A program made the position numbers and the translations under genes. Positions 51,612 through 59,504 of a DNA stretch of 64,000 bases are shown piece after piece. The notes below the pieces were generated by a model that ran no database searches, had not been told where the DNA came from, and saw only the letters and a list, made by a program, of their open reading frames with translations. Numbering within the stretch: position 1 is the first letter of the stretch; each line of letters begins with the position of its first letter. Source of the stretch: Prochlorococcus sp. AG-409-O23 (GTDB taxonomy: Bacteria; Cyanobacteriota; Cyanobacteriia; PCC-6307; Cyanobiaceae); contig QCKL01000005.1 of assembly GCA_003215355.1 (NCBI GenBank), forward strand, positions 1 to 64,000, given 5' to 3'.

Positions 51612-51704
51612 ATGCGCTGGTTTTTCAGGAATCAAAGCTTGATTTGGAACGTTGGAATAGGTCTCTGTATTGCACTTGGATTGGCTCGTTATCTGATGAA
51701 TTAG
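51612..51704 (+). CDS. Possible 30-residue membrane peptide
   Basis: Reading frame MRWFFRNQSL followed by a hydrophobic helix (NVGIGLCIALGLARYLMN) and stop. An AAGGAA motif lies just upstream of the ATG. A degenerate second copy of the same frame is at 53915-53980 with the helix nearly intact, showing that the sequence has been duplicated with mostly conservative changes. Too short for the ORF track. It could be a genuine small membrane protein, convergent with rpsD in the ancestral arrangement. Function unknown. Confidence 0.45.
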   Translation: MRWFFRNQSLIWNVGIGLCIALGLARYLMN

Positions 51705-51719
51705 TGAAATTGTTGGCCA

Positions 51720-51747
51720 AATAAAAACCCCCTGGCTGAGCAGGGGG
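51720..51747 (-). terminator. Duplicate of the rpsD terminator
   Basis: CCCCCTG / CAGGGGG, seven pairs with loop GCTGAG; read on the minus strand it is followed by TTTTTATTT. It matches the terminator after the real rpsD gene (54004-54025) and now sits without an intact upstream gene nearby. Confidence 0.7.
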
Positions 51748-51817
51748 TGAAGATGTTTGTACGTTGTTTGTATAAAAATACAAACATTCGCTGAGAACCC
51801 TTGGTGTAACTGGATTC

Positions 51818-51844
51818 TTACACTTTACGTGAGTAGTACTCAAC
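51818..51844 (-). pseudogene. Fragment of the rpsD 3' end
   Basis: The reverse complement encodes VEYYSRKV then TAA, the same as the S4 C-terminus encoded at 54095-54121 (there ending TAG). Upstream of this fragment the match to rpsD breaks down within a few codons (SD before VEYY instead of LV). This is a truncated duplicate, not a functional gene. Confidence 0.75.
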
Positions 51845-51847
51845 GTC

Positions 51848-52226
51848 GCTCAAAGTGGTTGGTATTACTAGGTGGCAACGGTGTAATCAGGGTTTGAATA
51901 AAGTTTGAATGATTTGAAAGTGCCATTTTCAACTTTTAGTAAAACCTAGATGGGAACTAGTTGGTTTCTTGATTCCATCTAGGCATTAAATTCCTACAAG
52001 AGCGCTTATTGATTCTTGATATTGATTGGATAGAGCCCATAGGGGGTAATGATCAAAACCCTTTTCAGTATTCATTTCGCCAAGACCCTTCTAGCCCATT
52101 CTCATTAGACTACTAGTCCAGTGACTAAACCCCAGTCATGGATTGAGGTTTTAAAAAGAAAGTATTCCTTTTCTCAATTAAGAGACCGAGTTTTGTCCTT
52201 TATTTGTTTTAGTATGCCATTAGCTA
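51848..52226. other. Intergenic region next to the GT-C-like gene
   Basis: About 380 bp with no convincing ORF. It contains GTTTGAATAAAGTTTGAA (about 51892-51909), which also appears at 54031-54048 beside the second repeat, and the second ACTAAACCCCAGT copy (52124-52136). These extra matches extend the relationship between the two flanks. Confidence 0.5.
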
Positions 52227-53768
52227 TTACCTATCTACCAAAGAAGGAGGTTGGATAAGGTCCTTCTCAGATGAAGGTTCTCCAACAAATAAAGGTTGAT
52301 TGAGCATCAGGCATTGAGCATAGGGTGAGCCAGGCAACCAATTTGAATTACGTAAAACAGTCTGATTTGTACTTGTATTTAAATTAAATTCTCTTAACTC
52401 TGCAAAAAATTGATTCAGCTTAATTAGACGATCATTTGAGGGTTGGAGCTTATCAGCTGGGACAGAAATCGCTTGCCAGAGGAAAGAATAAATCACGATT
52501 ACTACAGAAATTTTTAGTAGAGCTGGTGCTAATGATGGGAATAGATTCAATGCTAATTGACTAAGTAACTCTGCAACTGCAGAAAGGATAATGCAGAAAA
52601 AAGGAAGCATTACCATTGCGGTATATTCATGAAAAACTAAAAGATTTTTCATAAGTAGAATCCAAATAATTGAACTGATAGAAATGCTTTGCCAAGCTAA
52701 TAAGCGGATATAATTTTTACCTATTATTTCATGAAAATACCCTACATAAGGGAGTAAGAATAATTGTTTTCTCCTAATTACTGTTAAAGAGAACAGCACG
52801 AAAGTAAGCACTAAAGATATATCTAAGACTTTGCTTGCATAAAAACCAACATGCCTCATAATAATTTCCGGAGCTCTTTCGGTCCATAAAGTCTTTGATA
52901 ATTGATTTGGGCTAAGACCTTCCTGATGAAAATCTAGACGTCGGAGCGCAGAGATAACTATTTCTGTTTTTTGTGGAGCAACACCTGTAATTAAAGCTTC
53001 CCCAACAATGTTATAACTAGTAGCTATAGCTACTAGTATAATTGCCATAATGAATCCACTCCAAGCAAGTCGAACCTTTTCATTGTTGAGGAATGATCTG
53101 GATTTAATTAATGACTTAATGCTTAAGATCAACGCTAAAGAAAATCCATAACAAAGGACTATTGCTGAACGACCTGTAAGAGAACCTATTCCTAAGACTG
53201 TTAAATATTTCCATTTACTGAATGAATTCGAACCAAAAGTTTTAAGTGAGGTTAATATTAACAATGAATATAAAAGAAGTGCGGGCTGATCGAAATGAAA
53301 CATTGATTTGTAAAACAATGTTGTCGAATCAAGGGCTGTTCCAAGTACTGCAAAAATTGCAATACCACGTGAAGTCCCTATCTCTCTCAGGATTAAATAA
53401 ATTGTCCACAACGTTGCTAGAAATATAATGTTCATCCACTGGCGTGCAGCATATAGATAGGCAGGCCAATCTCCCTCGAATGGCATCAACAGCCAGCGAG
53501 TAAATAATGCAAAAGGAATTGGATATCGATTGAAGTATTCAAGTTGAATATTTCCTTCTCCAGGAGTTAGCGCGCAGGAATAACCTACACCTCCAAACTT
53601 TGTAAGGCTATGACGAACAATTGCAAGAGAATGCAAGCTGACCCAGTTAAAATGCCCACTTCGAAAATGATCTACGATCCATGGCTCACTTAATAAGACA
53701 GAAAGTGCTATCAGTACCGATGTAAGTGTTAACCAATTTGAAAGAAAAAAGGCTCTTGATGACTTCAT
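52227..53768 (-). CDS. Multi-pass membrane protein, possibly a GT-C glycosyltransferase
   Basis: 513 residues with about ten hydrophobic helices. After the first helix comes a large polar loop (residues 35-90) with HSLAIVRHSLTKFGG, GYSCALTPGEG and EYFNRYPIPFALFTRWLL. This layout of an early extracytoplasmic loop, many helices and a soluble C-terminal tail resembles GT39/GT-C glycosyltransferases that use lipid-linked sugars. I do not see a decisive catalytic motif, so the function is tentative. It is lower in G+C and is bracketed by the two rpsD-tail repeats, suggesting acquisition or rearrangement. Confidence 0.7.
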   Translation of the reverse strand: MKSSRAFFLSNWLTLTSVLIALSVLLSEPWIVDHFRSGHFNWVSLHSLAIVRHSLTKFGGVGYSCALTPGEGNIQLEYFNRYPIPFALFTRWLLMPFEGDWPAYLYAARQWMNIIFLATLWTIYLILREIGTSRGIAIFAVLGTALDSTTLFYKSMFHFDQPALLLYSLLILTSLKTFGSNSFSKWKYLTVLGIGSLTGRSAIVLCYGFSLALILSIKSLIKSRSFLNNEKVRLAWSGFIMAIILVAIATSYNIVGEALITGVAPQKTEIVISALRRLDFHQEGLSPNQLSKTLWTERAPEIIMRHVGFYASKVLDISLVLTFVLFSLTVIRRKQLFLLPYVGYFHEIIGKNYIRLLAWQSISISSIIWILLMKNLLVFHEYTAMVMLPFFCIILSAVAELLSQLALNLFPSLAPALLKISVVIVIYSFLWQAISVPADKLQPSNDRLIKLNQFFAELREFNLNTSTNQTVLRNSNWLPGSPYAQCLMLNQPLFVGEPSSEKDLIQPPSLVDR

Positions 53769-53914
53769 TTATAATTAATTAGCAAGCTAGAGAGTAGTTG
53801 AACTAAAATTACAGTCATATTCATTAGAAGTTTATATCTGAAAAACCTACACACTGGTTTAAATTCTAGTGCTGTAATTCGATGAAAATTATTCGGTGAT
53901 TTTAAAAATATGCC

Positions 53915-53980
53915 TTGATTTGGAACTTAGGCATAGGCCTATGTATTGCACTTGGTTTGGCTCACTATCTAATGAATTAG
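53915..53980 (+). pseudogene. Degenerate copy of the small membrane peptide
   Basis: From a TTG the frame reads LIWNLGIGLCIALGLAHYLMN then stop, matching residues 10-30 of the 51612 peptide with two changes. Upstream, the position of the ATG is ATT and in-frame stops (TGA, TAA) intervene, so the N-terminus is lost unless TTG is used. It is the small-ORF part of the second repeat. Confidence 0.5.
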
Positions 53981-53999
53981 CGAAATTTTGAGGCTAAAT

Positions 54000-54025
54000 A
54001 AAAAACCCCTGACTGAGCAGGGGTT
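54000..54025 (-). terminator. Rho-independent terminator of rpsD
   Basis: AACCCCTG / CAGGGGTT, eight pairs with loop ACTGAG. On the minus strand the stem is followed by TTTTTTATTT. It lies about 70 bp beyond the rpsD stop. Confidence 0.8.
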
Positions 54026-54094
54026 GAAAAAGTTTGAATAAAGTTTGAACCAGCATTCAAACTTTTCCTGAGATCGATTGGTATGACTGGGCGT

Positions 54095-54703
54095 CTATAC
54101 CTTACGTGAGTAGTACTCCACGACCAGTAGCTCGTTTATTTCTAGGGCGACCCATTCACGATCGCACTTCCCAGTGATCTTTGCTGACATTTTGCCTTTG
54201 TCTAGCTCAAGGTGTGGAGGGACATTCGCAAGCCCTGGAAACTCAAGATTGGCTTCAGCTAGTTTTTTGCTCCCTTTGCGCTCGCGAACCGATACGACAT
54301 CTCCTGATTTGCATTGATAGCTTGCAATATCAAGAACACGTCCATTCACGGTTATATGACCATGGTTTACGAGTTGCCTTGCCCCAGGGACAGTTGGCCC
54401 AAAACCAAGTCGAAAGCAGACGTTGTCTAATCTATTTTCAAGAAGTTTTAGTAGGTTCGTTCCTGTGGAGCCTTCTTGTGCGCGTGCTTTCTTTACGTAG
54501 CGGACTAGCTGCCGCTCAGAAATTCCATAATTGAATCGAAGCTTTTGCTTTTCTTCTAGACGGATCGCGTATTCAGAGCGCTTGCGACGGGCTTGGCCGT
54601 GCTGACCTGGCGGATGGGAGCGTTTTGCTGCCTTCCTGGTGAGACCTGGTAGGTCTCCCAAGCGACGCGTGATCCTCAATCGAGGCCCGCGGTATCGAGA
54701 CAT
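54095..54703 (-). CDS. rpsD: Ribosomal protein S4
   Basis: 202 residues from the ATG at 54703 ([22 protein letters not shown]); the tracked start is seven codons too far upstream. The S4 domain includes [34 protein letters not shown], and the C-terminus ends VVEYYSRKV. It lacks zinc-finger cysteines, as expected for the C-minus type. S4 nucleates 30S assembly. It is divergent from yidD, 72 bp away. Its 3' end is partially duplicated at 51.8 kb. Confidence 0.97.
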   Translation of the reverse strand: MSRYRGPRLRITRRLGDLPGLTRKAAKRSHPPGQHGQARRKRSEYAIRLEEKQKLRFNYGISERQLVRYVKKARAQEGSTGTNLLKLLENRLDNVCFRLGFGPTVPGARQLVNHGHITVNGRVLDIASYQCKSGDVVSVRERKGSKKLAEANLEFPGLANVPPHLELDKGKMSAKITGKCDREWVALEINELLVVEYYSRKV

Positions 54704-54775
54704 AAGAAATAAATGAAAGGACAAACGTGCCGTTGGCGCGCGAAGCTGGTAAGCGAGTCCAGTAGGCGGCTAACT

Positions 54776-55042
54776 ATGCACGGGCCCAATACTCTATCGC
54801 TAAGCATCCGAGCAAGGCTGAATCAAGCCCTTGCTCGTTTTCTTATAAGTCTGATCAATTTCTATCGCAAATGGTTCTCTCCTTTAATGGGACCGCGTTG
54901 TCGATTTATTCCAAGCTGTAGTGCCTATGGCCTGGAGGCGATAGGACGCCATGGTCCTTGGCGTGGAGGATGGCTAACTTTGCGAAGGCTTTCACGTTGC
55001 CATCCCTTTACCCCATGTGGTTGTGACCCTGTGCCCGATTAG
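54776..55042 (+). CDS. yidD: YidD, membrane insertion efficiency factor
   Basis: 88 residues from the ATG at 54776, in line with the family length; the longer tracked frame is not needed. Motifs: [31 protein letters not shown] and [12 protein letters not shown]. The conserved cysteines are in the PSCSAYG and PCGCDP loops. YidD is thought to assist YidC-dependent insertion. The stop overlaps the next start by one base. Confidence 0.93.
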   Translation: MHGPNTLSLSIRARLNQALARFLISLINFYRKWFSPLMGPRCRFIPSCSAYGLEAIGRHGPWRGGWLTLRRLSRCHPFTPCGCDPVPD

Positions 55043-55353
55043 TGAAGAAAACTACTCTAATTCTCTTTAGTAGGAAGGGCTGCTGCCTTTGTGAGGGCCT
55101 TCAACAAAGGCTTCAAAGAATTCCTTTGGATGACTTAAGTCCTTCAATAGAACTTCAGGTTATTGATATTGATTATCAGGGAATAACTGAAATTCAAAGA
55201 GCTCATTATGAATTAAGGGTGCCTGTATTGGCTGTTCGCTCACAGAATTCCAATTTATTACTTGAGTTGCCTAGGGTTTCTCCAAGGTTGAATGAGGAAG
55301 GCTTGCTTATTTGGTTGCAAAATGCAATTACTAAGGCTTTCCAATCTGAATAA
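55042..55353 (+). CDS. Thioredoxin/glutaredoxin-like protein (DUF836 family)
   Basis: 103 residues from a GTG overlapping the yidD stop. A CCLCEG redox motif (residues 14-19) follows the first beta strand (LILFSRKGC). The cis-proline is in RVPVLAV near 61. This is the DUF836 glutaredoxin-like fold; redox partners are unknown. Tight coupling to yidD and placement 15 bp before murE suggest one operon. Confidence 0.85.
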   Translation: MKKTTLILFSRKGCCLCEGLQQRLQRIPLDDLSPSIELQVIDIDYQGITEIQRAHYELRVPVLAVRSQNSNLLLELPRVSPRLNEEGLLIWLQNAITKAFQSE

Positions 55354-55380
55354 AAAAGCTCCTTACATTTGGAGCCTTTC

Positions 55381-56907
55381 ATGAACCAGTCACTTCATTC
55401 CCTTCTTAAATCTGCAGGTTTGTCAGTCCCCTTAGGCTTGTCAAATCCTTCTATAGAGATGGTTTCCTGCGATTCTCGTCGTGTAGTTAACGGAAGCCTT
55501 TTTGTTGGTTTGCCTGGAGAAAAAGTGGATGGCGGGTGTTTTTGGCCTGAAGCTCTCTCTGCTGGAGCTGTTGCCGCTGTCATTGGGGAGGTGGCTGCAA
55601 AGGTTCATCCTCCTTGTTCTGGCGACCCTGTAATAGTGGTCTCTGGACCAGTGGGATTGTGGGCTGGAGAGTTGGCAGCGGCTTTTTGGCAGCAGCCTTC
55701 TTCAAAATTGGCTCTTCTTGGTGTAACTGGAACAAATGGCAAAACAACAACTGCATATTTGATCGAATATCTCAGTTCGGCGTTGGGTAGCTCAACAGCT
55801 CTTTTTGGGACGCTTGTAAATCGTTGGCCAACTTATGAGGCGACTGCGACTCATACCACAGACTTTGCTGATGGCTTGCAAGCAAAGCTTGCTAGTGCAG
55901 TGCAGTCAGGTGCAGAGCTTTGTGCTATGGAGGTAAGCTCCCATGCGCTTCATCAGCAAAGAGTCTCTGGTTGTCGCTTTGCTGGTTGTGTCTTTACCAA
56001 TCTCACTCAAGATCATCTTGATTATCACAAGTCGATGGAGGCTTATTTCGAAGCAAAGACTCTTTTGTTTAGAGCTCCGTTATTAATTCCAGGCTCTGAC
56101 AGGGCGGTAGTAAACGTTGATGATTCTTGGGGCGCCATGCTTGCAGAGCGATTGGGGGGGATCTGTTGGCGTAGTTCCTTGAAAGCAGATGCCCTTGCGT
56201 CTGGCAGGGCTGAATTAACTATCACTGATTTGGAGTTGTCTCCTGGCGGAGTCCATGGATGTTTACGAAGTCCTGCTGGACAAGGAAGGTTCATTTCCCC
56301 GTTAATTGGACGCTTCAATCTAATGAATCTTTTACAGGCAGTTGGAGTATTGCTTCAGCAAGGATTTCCATTGCCGAAATTGTTAGCAGCAATATCTGGG
56401 TTCACTGGTGTTCCTGGAAGAATGGAGCGAGTGTTAGTTGGCGAGGTAGAGAAGTCTTCTCAATTGCCTACAGTTTTAGTCGATTATGCTCATACTCCTG
56501 ATGGACTGGAAAATGCCTTAATTGCATCGAGATCATTGACACAAGGTCGATTAGTTTGTGTTTTTGGTTGTGGTGGAGATAGAGATCGTGGAAAGCGATC
56601 AAAGATGGGAGCTATTGCCGCTGAATTGTCTGATCGAATAGTGTTGACCTCAGACAACCCTAGAACTGAGAATCCACAGCAAATTTTGAACGATGTTTTG
56701 ATTGGGGTTCCTCGCTTCACTGATATAACTGTCGAGACTGATCGAGCATTAGCTATTGCAGTTGCTATTGCTGATACTGATCCTACGGATGTCGTGCTTA
56801 TTGCCGGGAAGGGACATGAGGATTATCAGATACTTGGATCTTCTAAGGTTCACTTTGACGATAGAGAGGAGGCTTTGCGGGCCCTTAGAAAGCGGTTGAC
56901 AAGATAA
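55381..56907 (+). CDS. murE: UDP-MurNAc-tripeptide synthetase (meso-DAP adding)
   Basis: 508 residues from the ATG at 55381, which has a GGAG ribosome-binding site six bases upstream; the tracked TTG adds four codons. Mur ligase features: [19 protein letters not shown] (ATP site), [33 protein letters not shown], and the DNPR motif in [13 protein letters not shown] that selects meso-diaminopimelate. A small stem (GCTCC/GGAGC) partly overlaps the ribosome-binding site and might affect initiation. Confidence 0.95.
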   Translation: MNQSLHSLLKSAGLSVPLGLSNPSIEMVSCDSRRVVNGSLFVGLPGEKVDGGCFWPEALSAGAVAAVIGEVAAKVHPPCSGDPVIVVSGPVGLWAGELAAAFWQQPSSKLALLGVTGTNGKTTTAYLIEYLSSALGSSTALFGTLVNRWPTYEATATHTTDFADGLQAKLASAVQSGAELCAMEVSSHALHQQRVSGCRFAGCVFTNLTQDHLDYHKSMEAYFEAKTLLFRAPLLIPGSDRAVVNVDDSWGAMLAERLGGICWRSSLKADALASGRAELTITDLELSPGGVHGCLRSPAGQGRFISPLIGRFNLMNLLQAVGVLLQQGFPLPKLLAAISGFTGVPGRMERVLVGEVEKSSQLPTVLVDYAHTPDGLENALIASRSLTQGRLVCVFGCGGDRDRGKRSKMGAIAAELSDRIVLTSDNPRTENPQQILNDVLIGVPRFTDITVETDRALAIAVAIADTDPTDVVLIAGKGHEDYQILGSSKVHFDDREEALRALRKRLTR

Positions 56908-56927
56908 GGGGCTTAATAAGCCTTGCT

Positions 56928-58121
56928 CTAGGTAATCTCTTTTATCGCTTTAGCTAGTGAATTGATTTCCTCGCTCTCACTGATGATATGTAGGCATGCA
57001 CGTAGCGATACAGGACTTTCGATATCTCGAATCCAAAGACCTTTCCCCCCAAGCTTTTTAACGATTTCTCTTGTTGGCATCCCGTTTGAAAGTGAAAAAG
57101 TCACAAGACCTGCCGGTGGATGACCCTTAAGAAGAGGCTCCACACCTTCTATCCCTCGTAGGAGATCCCAAAGTTGAGCACTCCAGCTTTGAATTTTCTC
57201 CAATCGCTGTGCAGATGTACCTGTTGCTTCAAAGAGCTTTAGAGAGCAACGTAAACCTGCTAAAAGAGGTACGCATGAGGTCGCTACTTCAAAACGACGA
57301 CTGTCAAGATGAAATGAATTCATAGCATTGAAATTTGTTGTGTTCTCGTTCTTTAAACTTCGCCATCCAACTAGTGTTGGTGAAGACTCGGATAGCACTC
57401 GTTCGGAGACAGCTACTCCGCCAAGTCCTTCAGGTCCACAAGCCCACTTGTGGCCTGTAAAGGCATAAATATCTGCCGCTTTTGCTTCGTCTTGAATGGG
57501 AATCTGTCCAAAGCTCTGGGCACCGTCTACAAGTAGGTAAGGCTGCTTGGGATGCTCCTTTAGATGTTGGGCTACTTTACAAATAGGCATTCTTTGCCCA
57601 GTGTTCCAAAACAGATGAGAGAGAACTACTAGGCGTGTCTTTTGCTTGAGACACTGGTTAAGTTCATTGATAACTGCAGAATCAGTTTCAATTTGATTGC
57701 AAGAACCTTCTTTTAGTTGCTCCAGTCTCAGAATATCGATTTCAAGTTGCTCACGTCGAGCTAGTTCTTTGCATGCAGCAACAACGCCAGGATGTTCACA
57801 ATCGCTTATTAGTATTCTCTCCCCTGGGGAGAAGAGAAGTCCCCATAAAGGTAAAACACACCCACTTGTGACGTTCTCTGTGAGGGCCAATCTTGTAGGA
57901 GGGACTCCACATAAGCCTGCGAGCAACTTTCTAGTGGTATCTACTTCGCTTGCGATATAGGGCCAAACTTTATTAGTAAAAGGACCGAGTGTTTGAATTT
58001 TTCTCCAGCTTGCCGTGATCGCATTCAGCGATTCTTGTGGCAGGGGGCCTTGCCCTCCATAGTTGAAGTAGCTTTTGTTCTGAAGCGCAGGCATTGATGC
58101 CCTAAGGGAGTTAGTGGTCAC
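56928..58121 (-). CDS. Class V aminotransferase-fold cysteine/cystine lyase (C-DES-like)
   Basis: 397 residues. N-terminal YFNYGGQGPLPQESL, TENVTSGCVLPLWGL, ISDCEHPGVVAA, LVDGAQSFGQIPI and TGHKWACGPEGLGG with the PLP lysine. The glycine-rich YGGQGPLP start and lack of the mobile active-site Cys loop of NifS resemble cyanobacterial C-DES, a cystine C-S lyase that can supply sulfur for Fe-S assembly. A simple cysteine desulfurase role is the alternative. A NifU-type scaffold gene lies 1 kb away. Confidence 0.85.
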   Translation of the reverse strand: MTTNSLRASMPALQNKSYFNYGGQGPLPQESLNAITASWRKIQTLGPFTNKVWPYIASEVDTTRKLLAGLCGVPPTRLALTENVTSGCVLPLWGLLFSPGERILISDCEHPGVVAACKELARREQLEIDILRLEQLKEGSCNQIETDSAVINELNQCLKQKTRLVVLSHLFWNTGQRMPICKVAQHLKEHPKQPYLLVDGAQSFGQIPIQDEAKAADIYAFTGHKWACGPEGLGGVAVSERVLSESSPTLVGWRSLKNENTTNFNAMNSFHLDSRRFEVATSCVPLLAGLRCSLKLFEATGTSAQRLEKIQSWSAQLWDLLRGIEGVEPLLKGHPPAGLVTFSLSNGMPTREIVKKLGGKGLWIRDIESPVSLRACLHIISESEEINSLAKAIKEIT

Positions 58122-58500
58122 CTTTTTAGGCCTGCATAGGAAGTAGAAAACTCTATGAATTTAGATTGCGGCAAGAAGATTCACCGAAGCTTTTTAAAAT
58201 TGATTTGGAGCAGGCTTCAATCAGTTCATAGATTCCTTAATTGACTTCCTGCGATTTAGACTTTTATAACCTTCAAAAATCAGCTTTTAAGCATTGATTT
58301 AGGTAAGGCTTTTGTTGAAAAATTAATTTCTAGCAATGATTAGACAGCTCTTCTAAACAGATGTTGTGTAGAGGATGGACTCTTGCCACTGTTTTGTGTT
58401 TTTAGGTTTTAGACGGGGAGCTTCAAGGCCCATGGCCATGCTTAGATATAGGTTGATCTGACCAACCATTTATTCCGAACCGCCAAGGTTTGAATCGAAA
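58122..58500. other. Intergenic region without a recognised gene
   Basis: About 380 bp, AT-rich, holding the promoter of the minus-strand lyase gene and probably that of the next plus-strand ORF. No strong hairpin or ORF was seen. Confidence 0.5.
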
Positions 58501-58773
58501 ATGAAAGGATTATTATTTTTCGCTGGCTCGCTAGTTCATTGGGCCGTCAAGAAGCCGCAACAGTTTATATACTTGCATTTATATATTCTGGCCTTATATC
58601 GCTTTGATCATAATGTAGGCTCTTATTCTTCTCATGGGCTAGGCCTTCTATTTACCTTGGCGGTTTTAGCGCCTCTTTTCTTGGTCATATACATGGGAAT
58701 GCCATTGGACTGCCTTGATTATAAAGCTGCAATTCTAAGGGAGAATAATGAGAACTCTGCGAAGACTAGTTAA
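58501..58773 (+). CDS. Hypothetical 90-residue membrane protein
   Basis: Starts MKGLLFFAGSLVHWAVKKPQQ with two hydrophobic segments (about 20-35 and 45-68, LGLLFTLAVLAPLFLVIYMG) and a short charged tail. I do not recognise the family. The ATG lacks a clear ribosome-binding site. It ends about 50 bp before a perfect hairpin, which would fit a small monocistronic gene. Confidence 0.5.
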   Translation: MKGLLFFAGSLVHWAVKKPQQFIYLHLYILALYRFDHNVGSYSSHGLGLLFTLAVLAPLFLVIYMGMPLDCLDYKAAILRENNENSAKTS

Positions 58774-58825
58774 GCATAAGGTAGACTAAAGTGACATGAA
58801 ATGAGTACTTTTTAGTTGGTTATTT

Positions 58826-58846
58826 AATTCGACTTATAGTCGAATT
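58826..58846 (+). terminator. Perfect inverted repeat, candidate terminator
   Basis: AATTCGACT / AGTCGAATT is a perfect nine-pair stem with a three-base loop; ATTCATTGTTATT follows. It is AT-rich and the T-run is interrupted, so strength is uncertain. Confidence 0.5.
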
Positions 58847-58885
58847 ATTCATTGTTATTCAATCGGCTTTTGCATTGTTCGATTA

Positions 58886-59128
58886 TTGCGTGGGGAGGCC
58901 TCTCCCTGGGTGTTATTAATACCATTGCGCTTTGATAGTGAAAATAATTCAGCTATTCTGTCGTCAATTATTATGCATTCTCCTATTAGAGATGATGTTG
59001 GGAATATTAATTGGCTGAATAGGAGCATTGCAGAGCTCTATATGGAAGTTTTAGATGTAATTATCGGTAATATGCATGTTTTTCTGGTAGAAGAATGGCC
59101 TATTTGTTGGTTGGGCAACAACAAATAA
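58886..59128 (+). CDS. Doubtful ORF, up to 80 residues
   Basis: The tracked frame starts at a TTG. An internal ATG (58974) gives a 51-residue version beginning MHSPIRDDVGNINWLNRS. Composition is protein-like, with an aromatic C-terminus (VFLVEEWPICWLGNNK), but no family is recognised. It may be a short lineage-specific gene, a remnant or chance. Confidence 0.3.
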   Translation: MRGEASPWVLLIPLRFDSENNSAILSSIIMHSPIRDDVGNINWLNRSIAELYMEVLDVIIGNMHVFLVEEWPICWLGNNK

Positions 59129-59170
59129 AAATATTCTTTTGGCTACTGATATTTTTTCGTCTTGGACTTT

Positions 59171-59416
59171 TTAAATAACTTGAATCACCTCGCTTACTTC
59201 TGGAATCATTTCTCGAAGCTTTCTTTCTATACCCATTTTTAGCGTCATTGTGCTGCTAGGGCAGCTTCCACAAGCACCCTGGAGTCGAACCTTGACTACA
59301 GGACCATCAATTTCGACAATCTCGACATTCCCTCCATCTGCCATCAGAAAAGGTCTGAGTTGGTCGAGAACTAGTTCTACGTTCTCTGTTGTGAGGGCCA
59401 TGCTTTCCTGGGTCAT
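59171..59416 (-). CDS. NifU C-terminal domain Fe-S scaffold protein
   Basis: 81 residues. The NifU C-terminal domain is complete: [23 protein letters not shown], then [27 protein letters not shown] with the CGSC cluster-binding cysteines. Stand-alone NfuA-type scaffolds deliver 4Fe-4S clusters, notably to PSI in cyanobacteria. The true start may be the ATG five codons in (MALTTENVE). It is divergent from mqo. Confidence 0.93.
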   Translation of the reverse strand: MTQESMALTTENVELVLDQLRPFLMADGGNVEIVEIDGPVVKVRLQGACGSCPSSTMTLKMGIERKLREMIPEVSEVIQVI

Positions 59417-59504
59417 TGATGCTCTTAGGTTTGTTTTTTCTAGCCTAGGTAATTAGCCAATATCCTGGTTGATGGGCCTGATGCAAATTCTGTAAGTTTG
59501 AGAT

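Larger units (their letters stand above)
51639..51844. repeat. Direct repeat copy 1: rpsD tail, terminator and small ORF
   Basis: This stretch aligns over its length with 53915-54122, at roughly 75-80% identity by eye. In order it holds the 3' part of the small ORF, a hairpin terminator (CCCCCTG/CAGGGGG) and, on the minus strand, a VEYYSRKV-stop remnant identical in protein to the last eight residues of S4. The duplicate is in the same orientation as the genuine rpsD end. Confidence 0.8.
53915..54122. repeat. Direct repeat copy 2: rpsD 3' end and downstream region
   Basis: The counterpart of 51639-51844. It contains the authentic 3' end of rpsD, its terminator and the degenerate small ORF. 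The segments CTTGATTTGGAAC, TGTATTGCACTTGG and ACGTGAGTAGTACTC are identical in both copies. Confidence 0.8.

Noticed and set aside
51625-51843. 72-residue minus-strand ORF in the repeat region
   Set aside because: It reads the rpsD-tail remnant and the duplicate terminator in a different frame; the sequence is explained by the repeat.
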